From positions 1 to 30,486 of the forward strand of contig JBEAOO010000366.1 of NCBI GenBank assembly GCA_041164825.1: a DNA stretch of 30,486 nt, written 5' to 3'. The DNA is from JBEAOO01 sp041164825. GTDB lineage: Bacteria; Pseudomonadota; Gammaproteobacteria; Burkholderiales; Burkholderiaceae_C. The notes beneath the pieces were generated by a model. That model saw nothing but the letters and a program-made list of their open reading frames with translations. It was not told the origin of the DNA and did no database searches. The position numbers and the translations under genes are program-made. Below, one piece after another: positions 1 through 8,027 of the stretch. Each line of letters begins with the position of its first letter. Position 1 is the first letter of the stretch.

Positions 1-60
1 AGCTGGGTTTGTGATGATCCGGCTCTTGCCCCTTTTCGCGTCCACCGCCCGACCGCTTCC

Positions 61-3000
61 ATGCGCCTGAATTCCATCAAGCTGTCCGGCTTCAAATCGT
101 TTGCCGACCCGACCCACTTCCAGCTGCCTGGGCAACTGGTGGGGGTGGTGGGCCCCAATGGCTGCGGCAAGTCCAACATCATGGACGCGGTGCGCTGGGT
201 GCTGGGCGAATCGAAGGCCAGCGAGCTGCGCGGCGAATCGATGCAGGACGTGATCTTCAACGGCTCGGGCAACCGCAAACCGGCCAGCCGCTCCAGCGTG
301 GAGCTGGTGTTCAGCAACGAAGACGCACGCGCTGGCGGGCAGTGGAACCAGTTCACCGAAATCGCCGTCAAGCGCGTGCTCACCCGCGACGGCACCAGCA
401 GCTACTTCATCAACAACCAACCGGTGCGCCGCCGCGACGTGCAGGATGTGTTCCTCGGCACCGGCCTCGGGCCTCGCGCCTACGCCATCATTGGCCAGGG
501 CACCATCAGCCGGATCATCGAGAGCAAGCCCGAAGAGCTGCGCTTGTTTCTCGAAGAAGCCGCGGGCGTGTCGAAGTACAAAGAGCGCCGCCGCGAGACC
601 GAACACCGGCTCAAGGACACGCGCGAAAACCTCACCCGGGTCGACGACATCCTGCGTGAGCTGAACAACAATCTCGACAAGCTCGAAAAGCAAGCCGAGG
701 TGGCCGCCAGCTACCGCACGCTGCAAGACGCCGGCACGCTGAAGTTGCACCAGCTGTGGTTCCTCAAGCACCGCGACGCCGCCAGCGAGCAAGCGCGTGT
801 GCGTACCGAGGTGCTCGAAGCCACCAACGCGCTCGAAGCCCGCATGGCCGAGCTGCGCCATGGTGAGGCCGAGCTGGAGGCCATTCGCCAAGCCCACTAT
901 GCCGCCAGCGACGCGCTGCACACCGCGCAAGGCTCGCTGGCCGAGGCTGCGCTGGAGGTGAGCCGCTTGGAAGAGCGCATCCGCTACGTGGTGGAAGGCC
1001 GGCAACGTGTGGAAGCCCGCTTGGCCGAGATCAAGGCGCAAAACGAGCAGTGGGCCGCCCGGCGCAGCGATGCCGAAGCCGAGCTCGACACCCTGGCCGA
1101 GAACATGGCCACCGCCGAAGAACACAGCGAGGTGCTGGCCGCCCAGGCCGAAGAGCAGGCCATGAACCTGCCCAACGTGGAAGAGGGCGTGCGCACCGCC
1201 CAAGCCCGCGCCAACGAGCAGCGCGCGCTGGTGGTGACGGTGCAGCAGCAGATTCAGGTGCTGGCCAACGACAGCCGCAACATCGACGACCAGCGCCGCC
1301 AACTCAACACCCGCCGTGACCGCCTTGCCACTGAGAAAAGCCAGCTCGCCGCGCCCGACCTGGAGCGCCTGGCCGAGCTGAAGTTTCAGCACAGCCAATC
1401 GGAAGAGGCGCAAGCCATTGCCGATGGCCGCTTGCAAGAGCTCAGCGAGCAGGTGCCCGCGCTCGACGAGGAGCGCGCCGCGCGCCAGGCCGAGTTGCAG
1501 GCCGAGAGCAGCCAACAAGCGCAATTGAGCGCGCGCCTTCAAGCGCTGCGCGCGCTGCAAGAAAAAGTGCAGACCGAGGGCAAGCTCAAGCCTTGGCTGG
1601 CCAAGCACGGGCTCGATGGCCTGCCCGGTTTGTGGACCCGCATCCACATCGAAGCCGGCTGGGAGACCGCGCTGGAGTCGGCCCTGCGCGAGCGCATCAA
1701 CGCACTCGAAGTGGGCCGTGTGGAGACTGTGCGCGCCTTTGCGCTCGACGCCCCGCCCGCCAAGCTCGCGTTTTACACGCCGCCCGCGGCCCACGCGCCC
1801 AGCGCCGAGCACAAGCTGCCGCGCTTGGCCGATTTGCTGCGCCTGAACGAGCCGGGCTTGAAGACCCTGCTGGGCGATTGGCTCGAAGGCGTCTACACCG
1901 CCGCCACCTTGGAAGATGCGCTGGCGGCGCGCGCGCAGCTCACCCACGGCGAGGTCATCATGACCCGCGAGGGCCACTCGGTGAGCGCCTACGCGGTGGC
2001 GTTTTACGCGCCCGACTCCGAGCAAGCCGGCATGCTCGGCCGCGCGCAAGAGATCGACAACCTCGACCGCCAGTTGCGCGCCCAGGTCTTGATCGCCGAT
2101 GAAGCGCGCAGCGCGCAGGTGCGCGCCGAGGCCGCCTACACCGACGCCTCGCAGCGCCTGGTGGTGGTGCGCCGTGACGCGGCCGAGACGCAAACCCGCG
2201 CTCACCAACTGCAGGTGGAGTGGATGCGCCTGTCGCAGCAGGCCGAACAAACCAGCAGCCGCCGCAGCCAACTCGACGAAGAGCTGGCCGAGATCGACGC
2301 GCTGCTCGACGACCTGAGCGAGCGCCGCGCCGTGGGCGAAGCCCGGTTTGAAGAGCTCGACATGCAGCTCGCCACCACCCAAGAGCGCCACGCCGAGTTG
2401 GATGAGGCGGTGATGGGCGCCGAGCGCAAGCTGAGCGATGCACGCGAGCAGCTGCGCGCGCTGGAGCGCCAAGCGCAAGAGTCGCAGTTCTCGGCCCGCT
2501 CGCTGGCCGCACGCCGCGGCGAGTTGCAGCGCGCCATCGAGACCGCCGCGCAGCAGCTGGTGGGCAATGCGCAATCGGCCGAGGCCATGCAAGAAGAGCT
2601 GGCGCGCCTGAGCGAATCGACCGCCAGCACCGGTTTGGACGAAGCGCTGGCGCTGCGCTTGGCGCGCGAAGCCGCCTTGGCCGCGCAACGCAGCGGCTAC
2701 GACGACCTGACGCTGCGCCTGCGCCGCGCTGACGAGCAGCGCATGGCCCACGAGCAAAGCCTGCAGCCGCTGCGCGACCGCATCACCAAACTGCAGCTCG
2801 AAGAGCAAGCCGCGCAGCTCGGCGGCGCGCAGTACCTGGAGCAGCTGACCGCGGCCGAGGTCGACCTGGCCGCGCTGGCGCAAAACGTGGCCGACCACAA
2901 CGTGCGCCTGCACGGCCTGCAAACCGAGATCGACCGCATCAACCGCGAGATTGCGGCCCTCGGTGCCGTCAACCTGGCGGCCCTCGACGAGCTCACCTCG

Positions 3001-3576
3001 GCGCGCGAGCGCAAGACCTTTTTGGACGCGCAAAACGCCGACCTGCAAAACGCCATGCAGACGCTGGAAGACGCGATCCACAAGATCGACCTCGAAACCC
3101 GCGACCTGCTGATGAGCACCTTCAACAAGGTGAACGAAGGGTTTGGGCTGATGTTTCCGAGCCTGTTTGGGGGGGGCAACGCCAAGCTGATGATGACCGG
3201 CGACGAGATTTTGGACGCCGGTGTGCAGGTGATGGCGCAGCCGCCGGGCAAGAAAAACAGCACCATCCACCTGCTCAGCGGTGGCGAAAAAGCGCTCACC
3301 GCGATCGCGCTGGTGTTCGCCATTTTCCAGCTCAACCCGGCACCGTTTTGTTTGCTCGACGAGGTGGACGCGCCGCTCGACGACGCCAACACCGAGCGTT
3401 ATGCCAAGCTGGTGAAAAAGATGTCGCAGGGAACGCAGTTCCTCTTCATCAGTCACAACAAGATCGCCATGGAAATGGCCGAGCAACTGATCGGCGTGAC
3501 CATGCAAGAACAAGGCGTGTCGCGCATCGTGGCCGTGGACATGGAAGCCGCGGTGGGCATGGTGGAGAGCGCTTGA
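61..3576 (+). CDS. smc: Chromosome segregation/condensation ATPase SMC
   Basis: SMC compacts newly replicated DNA as a dimer together with ScpA and ScpB. The 1171-residue length is normal for bacterial SMC. The N-terminal head has the Walker A loop GPNGCGKSN at residues 31-39. Two long coiled coils rich in Glu, Arg, Ala and Gln (about 170-505 and 670-1010) flank a globular hinge at about 510-665. The C-terminal head carries the ABC signature LLSGGEKAL near residue 1071 and the Walker B stretch CLLDEVDAPLDD near 1097-1108. The ATG at 61 gives the usual MRLNSIKLSGFKSF opening; no strong Shine-Dalgarno precedes it. It leads a same-strand run with zipA, ligA and def. The presence of SMC rather than MukB fits a betaproteobacterium. 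Very sure. Confidence 0.98.
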   Translation: MRLNSIKLSGFKSFADPTHFQLPGQLVGVVGPNGCGKSNIMDAVRWVLGESKASELRGESMQDVIFNGSGNRKPASRSSVELVFSNEDARAGGQWNQFTEIAVKRVLTRDGTSSYFINNQPVRRRDVQDVFLGTGLGPRAYAIIGQGTISRIIESKPEELRLFLEEAAGVSKYKERRRETEHRLKDTRENLTRVDDILRELNNNLDKLEKQAEVAASYRTLQDAGTLKLHQLWFLKHRDAASEQARVRTEVLEATNALEARMAELRHGEAELEAIRQAHYAASDALHTAQGSLAEAALEVSRLEERIRYVVEGRQRVEARLAEIKAQNEQWAARRSDAEAELDTLAENMATAEEHSEVLAAQAEEQAMNLPNVEEGVRTAQARANEQRALVVTVQQQIQVLANDSRNIDDQRRQLNTRRDRLATEKSQLAAPDLERLAELKFQHSQSEEAQAIADGRLQELSEQVPALDEERAARQAELQAESSQQAQLSARLQALRALQEKVQTEGKLKPWLAKHGLDGLPGLWTRIHIEAGWETALESALRERINALEVGRVETVRAFALDAPPAKLAFYTPPAAHAPSAEHKLPRLADLLRLNEPGLKTLLGDWLEGVYTAATLEDALAARAQLTHGEVIMTREGHSVSAYAVAFYAPDSEQAGMLGRAQEIDNLDRQLRAQVLIADEARSAQVRAEAAYTDASQRLVVVRRDAAETQTRAHQLQVEWMRLSQQAEQTSSRRSQLDEELAEIDALLDDLSERRAVGEARFEELDMQLATTQERHAELDEAVMGAERKLSDAREQLRALERQAQESQFSARSLAARRGELQRAIETAAQQLVGNAQSAEAMQEELARLSESTASTGLDEALALRLAREAALAAQRSGYDDLTLRLRRADEQRMAHEQSLQPLRDRITKLQLEEQAAQLGGAQYLEQLTAAEVDLAALAQNVADHNVRLHGLQTEIDRINREIAALGAVNLAALDELTSARERKTFLDAQNADLQNAMQTLEDAIHKIDLETRDLLMSTFNKVNEGFGLMFPSLFGGGNAKLMMTGDEILDAGVQVMAQPPGKKNSTIHLLSGGEKALTAIALVFAIFQLNPAPFCLLDEVDAPLDDANTERYAKLVKKMSQGTQFLFISHNKIAMEMAEQLIGVTMQEQGVSRIVAVDMEAAVGMVESA

Positions 3577-3643
3577 GGCGCTGTCCCATGGCCGTCAACG
3601 CACTCAGCGCACGCCGCGCACGCACATTCAAGGGACCGCAAGA

Positions 3644-4711
3644 ATGAACAATCTGACCGTCGCACTGGCCGCCTTGGGCGGGGTGGTGCTGGCCGGCGTC
3701 GTGGTGCATGGCGCCTGGCAAGCCCGCAAGGCCGACCCGAAACGCGCCGATGCGCCCACCGGCCACGCCCACGGCGACCCACGCGCCGAGCCTTCGCTCG
3801 ACGACACCGTGCCGATGGACGGCGCTGCCGCCGATGCCTCGGCCTCGGCCGAACCCACCGCCCACGACCTCAAGCTGCCGCGCCGCGCGCCGCTGCGCAT
3901 CGATGCGTTGATCGACGCCATCGCAGGCATGCAGCTCGACCCGCCCGTCAGTGGCGACTTGGTGCTGGCCCACCTGCCGCCCAGCCGCCGCGCGGGCAGC
4001 AAGCCGCTGTTGATTGAAGGCCTGAACGCCGACAACGGCGAATGGGAAAGCCCCGTGCCCGGCCAGCGCTACAGCGAGTTCCAGGCCGGTGTGCAACTGG
4101 CCAACCGAACCGGCGCGCTCAACGAGATTGAGTTCTCGGAGTTTGTGCACAAGGTGCAGGCGTTTGCCGATGGCGTGGGCGCGATGCCCGACTTCCCCGA
4201 CATGCTCGAAGTGGTGGCGCGTGCCCGGGAGCTCGATGCCTTTGCCAGCGACTGCGATGCGCAACTCGCCGTGTTGCTGCGTGCGCGCAGCGCCGCCTGG
4301 AGCGTGGCCTATGTGCAGCAGCACGCCGGACGCCATGGCTTCACGCCCGGATCGGTGCCGGGTCGCATGGTGCTGCCCGCCAGCGAAGACGGTGCGCCGC
4401 CGGTGCTCACGCTCACCTTTGATTCGCAGGCCGCGCTGGCCGACGACCCCAACATTTCCGCCGTGCGCGAGCTGACGCTGAGCTTTGACGTGCCGCAGAC
4501 CAGCGCCGAAGCCCAGCCGTTCCAGGCCTGGCAAGGCGCGGCCGAAGCGCTGGCCAAAGACCTCGACGCCGCCTTGGGCGACGACAGCGGCCGGCCGCTG
4601 AGCGGCAAAGATTTCGACGACATCGGCAGCCAACTGGGCCAGCTCTACGAGATGCTGCAAGCGCGTGACTTGGCGGCTGGCTCGGCCGCGGCGCGGCGCT
4701 TGTTCAGCTGA
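3644..4711 (+). CDS. zipA: Cell division protein ZipA (FtsZ-binding, C-terminal domain)
   Basis: ZipA anchors FtsZ polymers to the inner membrane at the division site. The 355-residue protein begins with one hydrophobic segment (about residues 4-22, LTVALAALGGVVLAGVVVHG), followed directly by basic residues, which matches the N-out/C-in topology of the family. A Pro/Ala/Asp-rich linker follows (about 30-85). The remaining part ends in a segment (about 215-340) resembling the ZipA FtsZ-binding fold, with the string QTSAEAQPFQAWQGAAEALA late in it. The position between smc and ligA supports the call, because zipA-ligA adjacency is conserved in Gamma- and Betaproteobacteria. The gap to smc is 67 bp and to ligA 15 bp. 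ZipA sequences diverge quickly, so context carries much of the identification. Confidence 0.88.
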   Translation: MNNLTVALAALGGVVLAGVVVHGAWQARKADPKRADAPTGHAHGDPRAEPSLDDTVPMDGAAADASASAEPTAHDLKLPRRAPLRIDALIDAIAGMQLDPPVSGDLVLAHLPPSRRAGSKPLLIEGLNADNGEWESPVPGQRYSEFQAGVQLANRTGALNEIEFSEFVHKVQAFADGVGAMPDFPDMLEVVARARELDAFASDCDAQLAVLLRARSAAWSVAYVQQHAGRHGFTPGSVPGRMVLPASEDGAPPVLTLTFDSQAALADDPNISAVRELTLSFDVPQTSAEAQPFQAWQGAAEALAKDLDAALGDDSGRPLSGKDFDDIGSQLGQLYEMLQARDLAAGSAAARRLFS

Positions 4712-4726
4712 TCGGCGGCGCGGCCC

Positions 4727-6883
4727 ATGAGCATCGCCGACCTGTTTGCCGCGCCCCCTGGCGACGAGGCCGACCCTGCCGTTCAAGCGGCTGTGTTGCG
4801 CCGGCAATTGCAGCACCACGCCCACCTCTACTACGTGCTCGACGCACCGGAGATCCCGGACGCCGAGTACGACCGCCTGTTCCAGGCGCTGCAGGCCATC
4901 GAGGTGGCACACCCGGAGCTGCTGACCGCCGATTCGCCCACACAGCGGGTCATCGGCCGGGTGCTCGACGGTTTCACGCCGGTGCGCCACGCCGTGCCCA
5001 TGCTCAGCATCCGCACCGAGACCGACACCGAGGCCACGGGCGCGGTGGCGTTCGACACCCGCGTGCGCAGCGCGCTGGCGCTGGCCGAAGACGCACCCGC
5101 CGTGAGCTACGCCGCCGAGCTGAAGTTCGACGGCCTGGCGCTCAATCTGCGCTACGAGCACGGCGTGCTGGTGCAAGCCGCCACGCGCGGTGACGGCGAG
5201 AGCGGCGAGGACGTGACGCAGAACATCCGCACCATCGGCCAGATTCCGCTGCGCTTGTTGAACGTGGACGCAGCGGTGCTGGAAGTGCGCGGCGAGGTCT
5301 ACATGCGGCGCGATGATTTTGAGGCGCTCAACGAGCGTCAGCGCGCGCTGATTGCTGCCGGCGCCAAGAACGAAAAAACCTTTGTGAACCCGCGCAATGC
5401 GGCGGCCGGCGCCGTGCGCCAGCTCGACCCGGCGATTGCCGCCAAGCGCCCGCTGAGCTTTTTTGCCTATGGCCTGGGCGAGGTGCAAGGCTGGGACGTG
5501 CCGTCCACGCACAGCGGCTTGCTCGATGCGCTCGCCGCCATGGGCGTGCCGGTGTGCGCCGACCGCGCAGTGGTGCAGGGGGCCGATGGCTTGTCGCAAT
5601 TCCACACCGCGATGGGCGCCAAGCGCGATGCGCTGCCGTTTGACATCGATGGCGTGGTCTACAAGGTGAACGACCGCGCGCTGCAAGCGCAGCTCGGTTT
5701 TGTGAGCCGCGAGCCGCGCTGGGCGGTCGCGCACAAGTACCCGGCGCAAGAGCAGATGACCACGCTGCTGGGCATTGACATCCAAGTGGGCCGCACCGGC
5801 AAGCTCACGCCCGTGGCCAAGCTGGCGCCGGTGTTTGTGGGCGGCACCACGGTGAGCAACGCCACACTGCACAACGAAGACGAAGCGCGCCGCAAAGACG
5901 TGCGCGTGGGCGACACGGTGATCGTGCGCCGCGCGGGCGACGTGATCCCTGAGGTGGTGGGCGTGGTGCTGGCGCAGCGCCCGGCCGATGCCGGCGAGCC
6001 GTTTGACCTGTACAAGAAGCTCGGCGGTGTGTGCCCGGTGTGCCAGAGCACCATCGCCCGCGAAGAGGGCGAGGCCGACTGGCGCTGCAGCGGTGGGCTG
6101 TTTTGCCCGGCGCAGCGCAAGCAGGCCATCCTGCACTTCGCCAGCCGCCGCATGATGGACATTGAGGGCCTGGGCGACAAGCTGGTCGACCAGCTCGTCG
6201 ATGCCGGTTTGATTCGCACGCTGCCCGAGCTCTATAAGCTCGGCGTGGCCAAGCTGATGGCGCTGGAGCGCATGGGCGACAAGAGCGCGCTCAACCTGGT
6301 GGCGGCGGTGGACAAGAGCAAGCAGACCACGCTGCCGCGTTTTCTGTTTTCGCTCGGCATCCGCCACGTGGGCGAGGCCACGGCCAAGGAGCTGGCGCGC
6401 CACTTCGGCACCATGGACCGCGTGATGGATGCGAGCTTGGCGCAACTGCACGAGGTGCCCGACATCGGCCCGATCGTGGCCCAAAGCCTGCGCACCTTTT
6501 TTGACCAGCCGCACAACCGCGAGGTGGTGGAGCAGCTGCGCGCCGCCGGTGTGACGTGGCCCGAAGGCGAGGGCACGGCCAGCGATGCGCCGCGCCCGCT
6601 GCTGGGCAAGGTGCTGGTGCTGACCGGCACGCTGCCTACGCTGGGGCGCGACGAGGCCAAGGACCGCATCGAGGCTGCGGGTGGCAAGGTGACGGGCTCG
6701 GTGTCCAAGAAGACCACGTATGTGATCGCGGGTGACGAGGCCGGCAGCAAGCTCGACAAGGCGCGCGAGTTGGGCATTCCGGTGCTCGACGAGGCGGGCT
6801 TGTTGGCGCTGTTGGCGCCGTTGACCGAGCCAGTGCCCACCGCTGCACCCGATGAAGCAGACCCGGCAGGAGAAGCACCATGA
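4727..6883 (+). CDS. ligA: NAD-dependent DNA ligase LigA
   Basis: LigA seals nicks in duplex DNA during replication and repair using NAD+ as AMP donor. At 718 residues it is slightly longer than the E. coli enzyme (671). The N-terminal Ia domain contains HHAHLYYVLD and PDAEYDRLF, which bind NMN. The adenylated lysine lies in the KFDG motif (K133). An OB fold follows, then a four-cysteine zinc finger at about residues 435-460 (CPVCQ then WRCSGGLFCP). Next come helix-hairpin-helix repeats (for example IRHVGEATAKELARHF and EVPDIGPIVAQSL) and a C-terminal BRCT domain (about 620-700, GKVLVLTGTLPTLGRDEAK). All expected parts are intact. The stop overlaps the def start by 4 bp (ATGA), so the two are probably translationally coupled. 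Confidence 0.98.
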   Translation: MSIADLFAAPPGDEADPAVQAAVLRRQLQHHAHLYYVLDAPEIPDAEYDRLFQALQAIEVAHPELLTADSPTQRVIGRVLDGFTPVRHAVPMLSIRTETDTEATGAVAFDTRVRSALALAEDAPAVSYAAELKFDGLALNLRYEHGVLVQAATRGDGESGEDVTQNIRTIGQIPLRLLNVDAAVLEVRGEVYMRRDDFEALNERQRALIAAGAKNEKTFVNPRNAAAGAVRQLDPAIAAKRPLSFFAYGLGEVQGWDVPSTHSGLLDALAAMGVPVCADRAVVQGADGLSQFHTAMGAKRDALPFDIDGVVYKVNDRALQAQLGFVSREPRWAVAHKYPAQEQMTTLLGIDIQVGRTGKLTPVAKLAPVFVGGTTVSNATLHNEDEARRKDVRVGDTVIVRRAGDVIPEVVGVVLAQRPADAGEPFDLYKKLGGVCPVCQSTIAREEGEADWRCSGGLFCPAQRKQAILHFASRRMMDIEGLGDKLVDQLVDAGLIRTLPELYKLGVAKLMALERMGDKSALNLVAAVDKSKQTTLPRFLFSLGIRHVGEATAKELARHFGTMDRVMDASLAQLHEVPDIGPIVAQSLRTFFDQPHNREVVEQLRAAGVTWPEGEGTASDAPRPLLGKVLVLTGTLPTLGRDEAKDRIEAAGGKVTGSVSKKTTYVIAGDEAGSKLDKARELGIPVLDEAGLLALLAPLTEPVPTAAPDEADPAGEAP

Positions 6884-7425
6884 CCGTCCGCGAGATTTTG
6901 AAGATGGGCGATGCGCGCCTGCTGCGCGTGGCCAAGCCCGTGTTGGCCTTTGACACGCCGGCACTGCGCCAACTCGTGGTCGACATGTTTGACACCATGC
7001 AGCACGCCGGTGGCGTGGGCCTGGCGGCGCCGCAGATTGGTGTGGATCAAGCGGTGGTGATCTTTGGCTTCCAGCACAGCGAGCGCTACCCCGATGCGCC
7101 GGCTGTGCCGTTCACGGTGTTGCTGAACCCGGTGATTGACGTGCTCGATGCCGATGAGGACGAGCAGGAATCGGGCTGGGAGGGTTGCCTCTCGGTGCCT
7201 GGCCTGCGCGGGCAGGTGCCGCGCTTCAAGCGCATCCGCTACAGCGGTTTTGACCCCAGTGGCAAGCCGATTGAGCGCGAGGCCGAGGGCTTCCATGCGC
7301 GCGTGGTGCAGCACGAATGCGATCACCTGATCGGCAAGCTCTACCCCATGCGGGTGCGCGACTTCACGCAGTTTGGCTACACCAGCGTGCTGTTTCCTGA
7401 GCTGGGCGATCGCGGCGACGACTGA
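6880..7425 (+). CDS. def: Peptide deformylase
   Basis: The enzyme removes the formyl group from the N-terminal methionine of nascent proteins. The three family motifs are present: GVGLAAPQ (residues 45-52), EGCLS (101-105, metal ligand Cys103) and HECDH (145-149, with His145 and His149 as metal ligands and Glu146 as catalytic base). The length of 181 residues is normal. The ATG sits in the ATGA overlap with ligA, so translation is probably coupled. Many bacteria have def next to fmt; here it ends the smc-zipA-ligA group instead, and Burkholderiales often carry a second def near fmt. A composite hairpin repeat begins about 40 bp after the stop. Confidence 0.97.
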   Translation: MTVREILKMGDARLLRVAKPVLAFDTPALRQLVVDMFDTMQHAGGVGLAAPQIGVDQAVVIFGFQHSERYPDAPAVPFTVLLNPVIDVLDADEDEQESGWEGCLSVPGLRGQVPRFKRIRYSGFDPSGKPIEREAEGFHARVVQHECDHLIGKLYPMRVRDFTQFGYTSVLFPELGDRGDD

Positions 7426-7497
7426 CATGGACTGACGTTGAAAGGCCCCTGCAAGCATCGAGGCGTGCGTCGTTGTGGCATGCCGCAACTGGTTCAG

Positions 7498-7593
7498 GGA
7501 GCGCTGTGCCGCATTCGCTTTGCGCAGGTAAAGGAGGAGCCGGCCGCAGGCCGGCGGGGGACACGGAGCAAAGCGAATGCGGCACAGCGCTCC
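7498..7593 (+). repeat. T1 hairpin element A1 (nested inverted repeat)
   Basis: A perfect 26-bp inverted repeat (arms 7498-7523 and 7568-7593; left arm starts GGAGCGCTGTGCCGC and ends CTTTGC) encloses a 44-nt core. The core opens GCAGGTAAAGGAGGAG, contains a second hairpin (GCCGGCC, loop GCA, GGCCGGC at 7539-7555) and closes GGGGGACACGGA. The core reads forward on the + strand. No U-tract follows, so it is not a typical intrinsic terminator. Confidence 0.9.
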
Positions 7594-7666
7594 TCGCGCC
7601 AGGGCCGTGCATGAATTGCATCTCAGCGCCGGAGCGGGCCCTTGCCGACTGCCACCGGCGCGAGGT

Positions 7667-7767
7667 CGGCGATGGGCCGGGCCGATGTGCTCCGTGTCCT
7701 CCTGGTCCTCCCTTCGGTCTGCCCATTCCCCCTTTACCTCCGCACATCGGCCCGGCCCATCACCGCC
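7667..7767 (-). repeat. T2 hairpin element A2 (nested inverted repeat)
   Basis: The T2 arms (7671-7690 GATGGGCCGGGCCGATGTGC and 7742-7761) are perfectly complementary over 20 bp, with partial pairing further out (GGC/GCC). The 51-nt core reads on the minus strand: it opens with AGGTAAAGGGGGA and closes with GGAGGACACGGA. The inner sequence differs from that of element A1 and is almost the same as in element B1 (about 47 of 51 positions). Confidence 0.88.
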
Positions 7768-8027
7768 CCTGCACACACAGTGGCATGCGTCCACGCGGCA
7801 TGCCATAGCGCTCCGAGCACCTGTCGCTGGGTCAGATGAGCCTTCCTCCTGAAACCGGCCAGTGCCGCATGCTGCACTTTGAACGCTTTTCACTGTTCTC
7901 GGGATCTGAGGCCGCGACCGCGGTTGCGTGTAAATCTGTGTTGCTGTCGTCAGCCCGCGTGATGGGTTGGGGCGTTGAGTGGGGCACCAAGGCCGCAGCT
8001 CGTGCGGCTGTGCTCAAAGGTTTCGCC

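Larger units (their letters stand above)
7462..7816. repeat. Composite double-hairpin repeat, copy A (rearranged)
   Basis: This is one of three related repeats in the window. The order here is: linker (GGCGTGCGTCG…GGTTCAG, 7462-7497), T1 hairpin (7498-7593), a flank with GATGAATT-like sequence, T2 hairpin (7667-7767), a second linker (GTGGCATGCGTC…GGCATGCC, to about 7805), and a bare AGCGCTCCGAG at 7806-7816. That last piece matches the distal end of a T1 hairpin whose body is missing. Copies B and C instead read T2-linker-T1. The repeat fills most of the 602-bp gap between def and the next start at 8028. In 7817-8027 I see no further structure except a possible Shine-Dalgarno. Short ORFs through this region translate the repeat and are not credible genes. 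Confidence 0.85.

Noticed and set aside
3449..6964. Very long minus-strand frame (about 1171 codons) opposite zipA, ligA and the start of def
   Set aside because: It is the complement of well-supported genes, is rich in His/Arg/Gln/Ala as expected from high-GC shadows, and has no recognisable domains.
7498..7593. T1 hairpin as an ordinary intrinsic terminator of def
   Set aside because: The stem is far longer than usual, the loop is 44 nt with its own hairpin, and there is no U-tract; similar elements recur in other gaps.
7473..7852. Several short frames after def (and similar ones at 11658-12189 and 17806-18463)
   Set aside because: They translate the hairpin repeats, giving related peptides (such as AGRRPAGDTEQSECGTAL) in several frames; this is repeat DNA, not genes.
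7836..8027. 64-codon N-terminal extension of the DUF6600-type protein
   Set aside because: Starting there would bury the signal peptide; the ATG at 8028 has a Shine-Dalgarno and an exposed signal.
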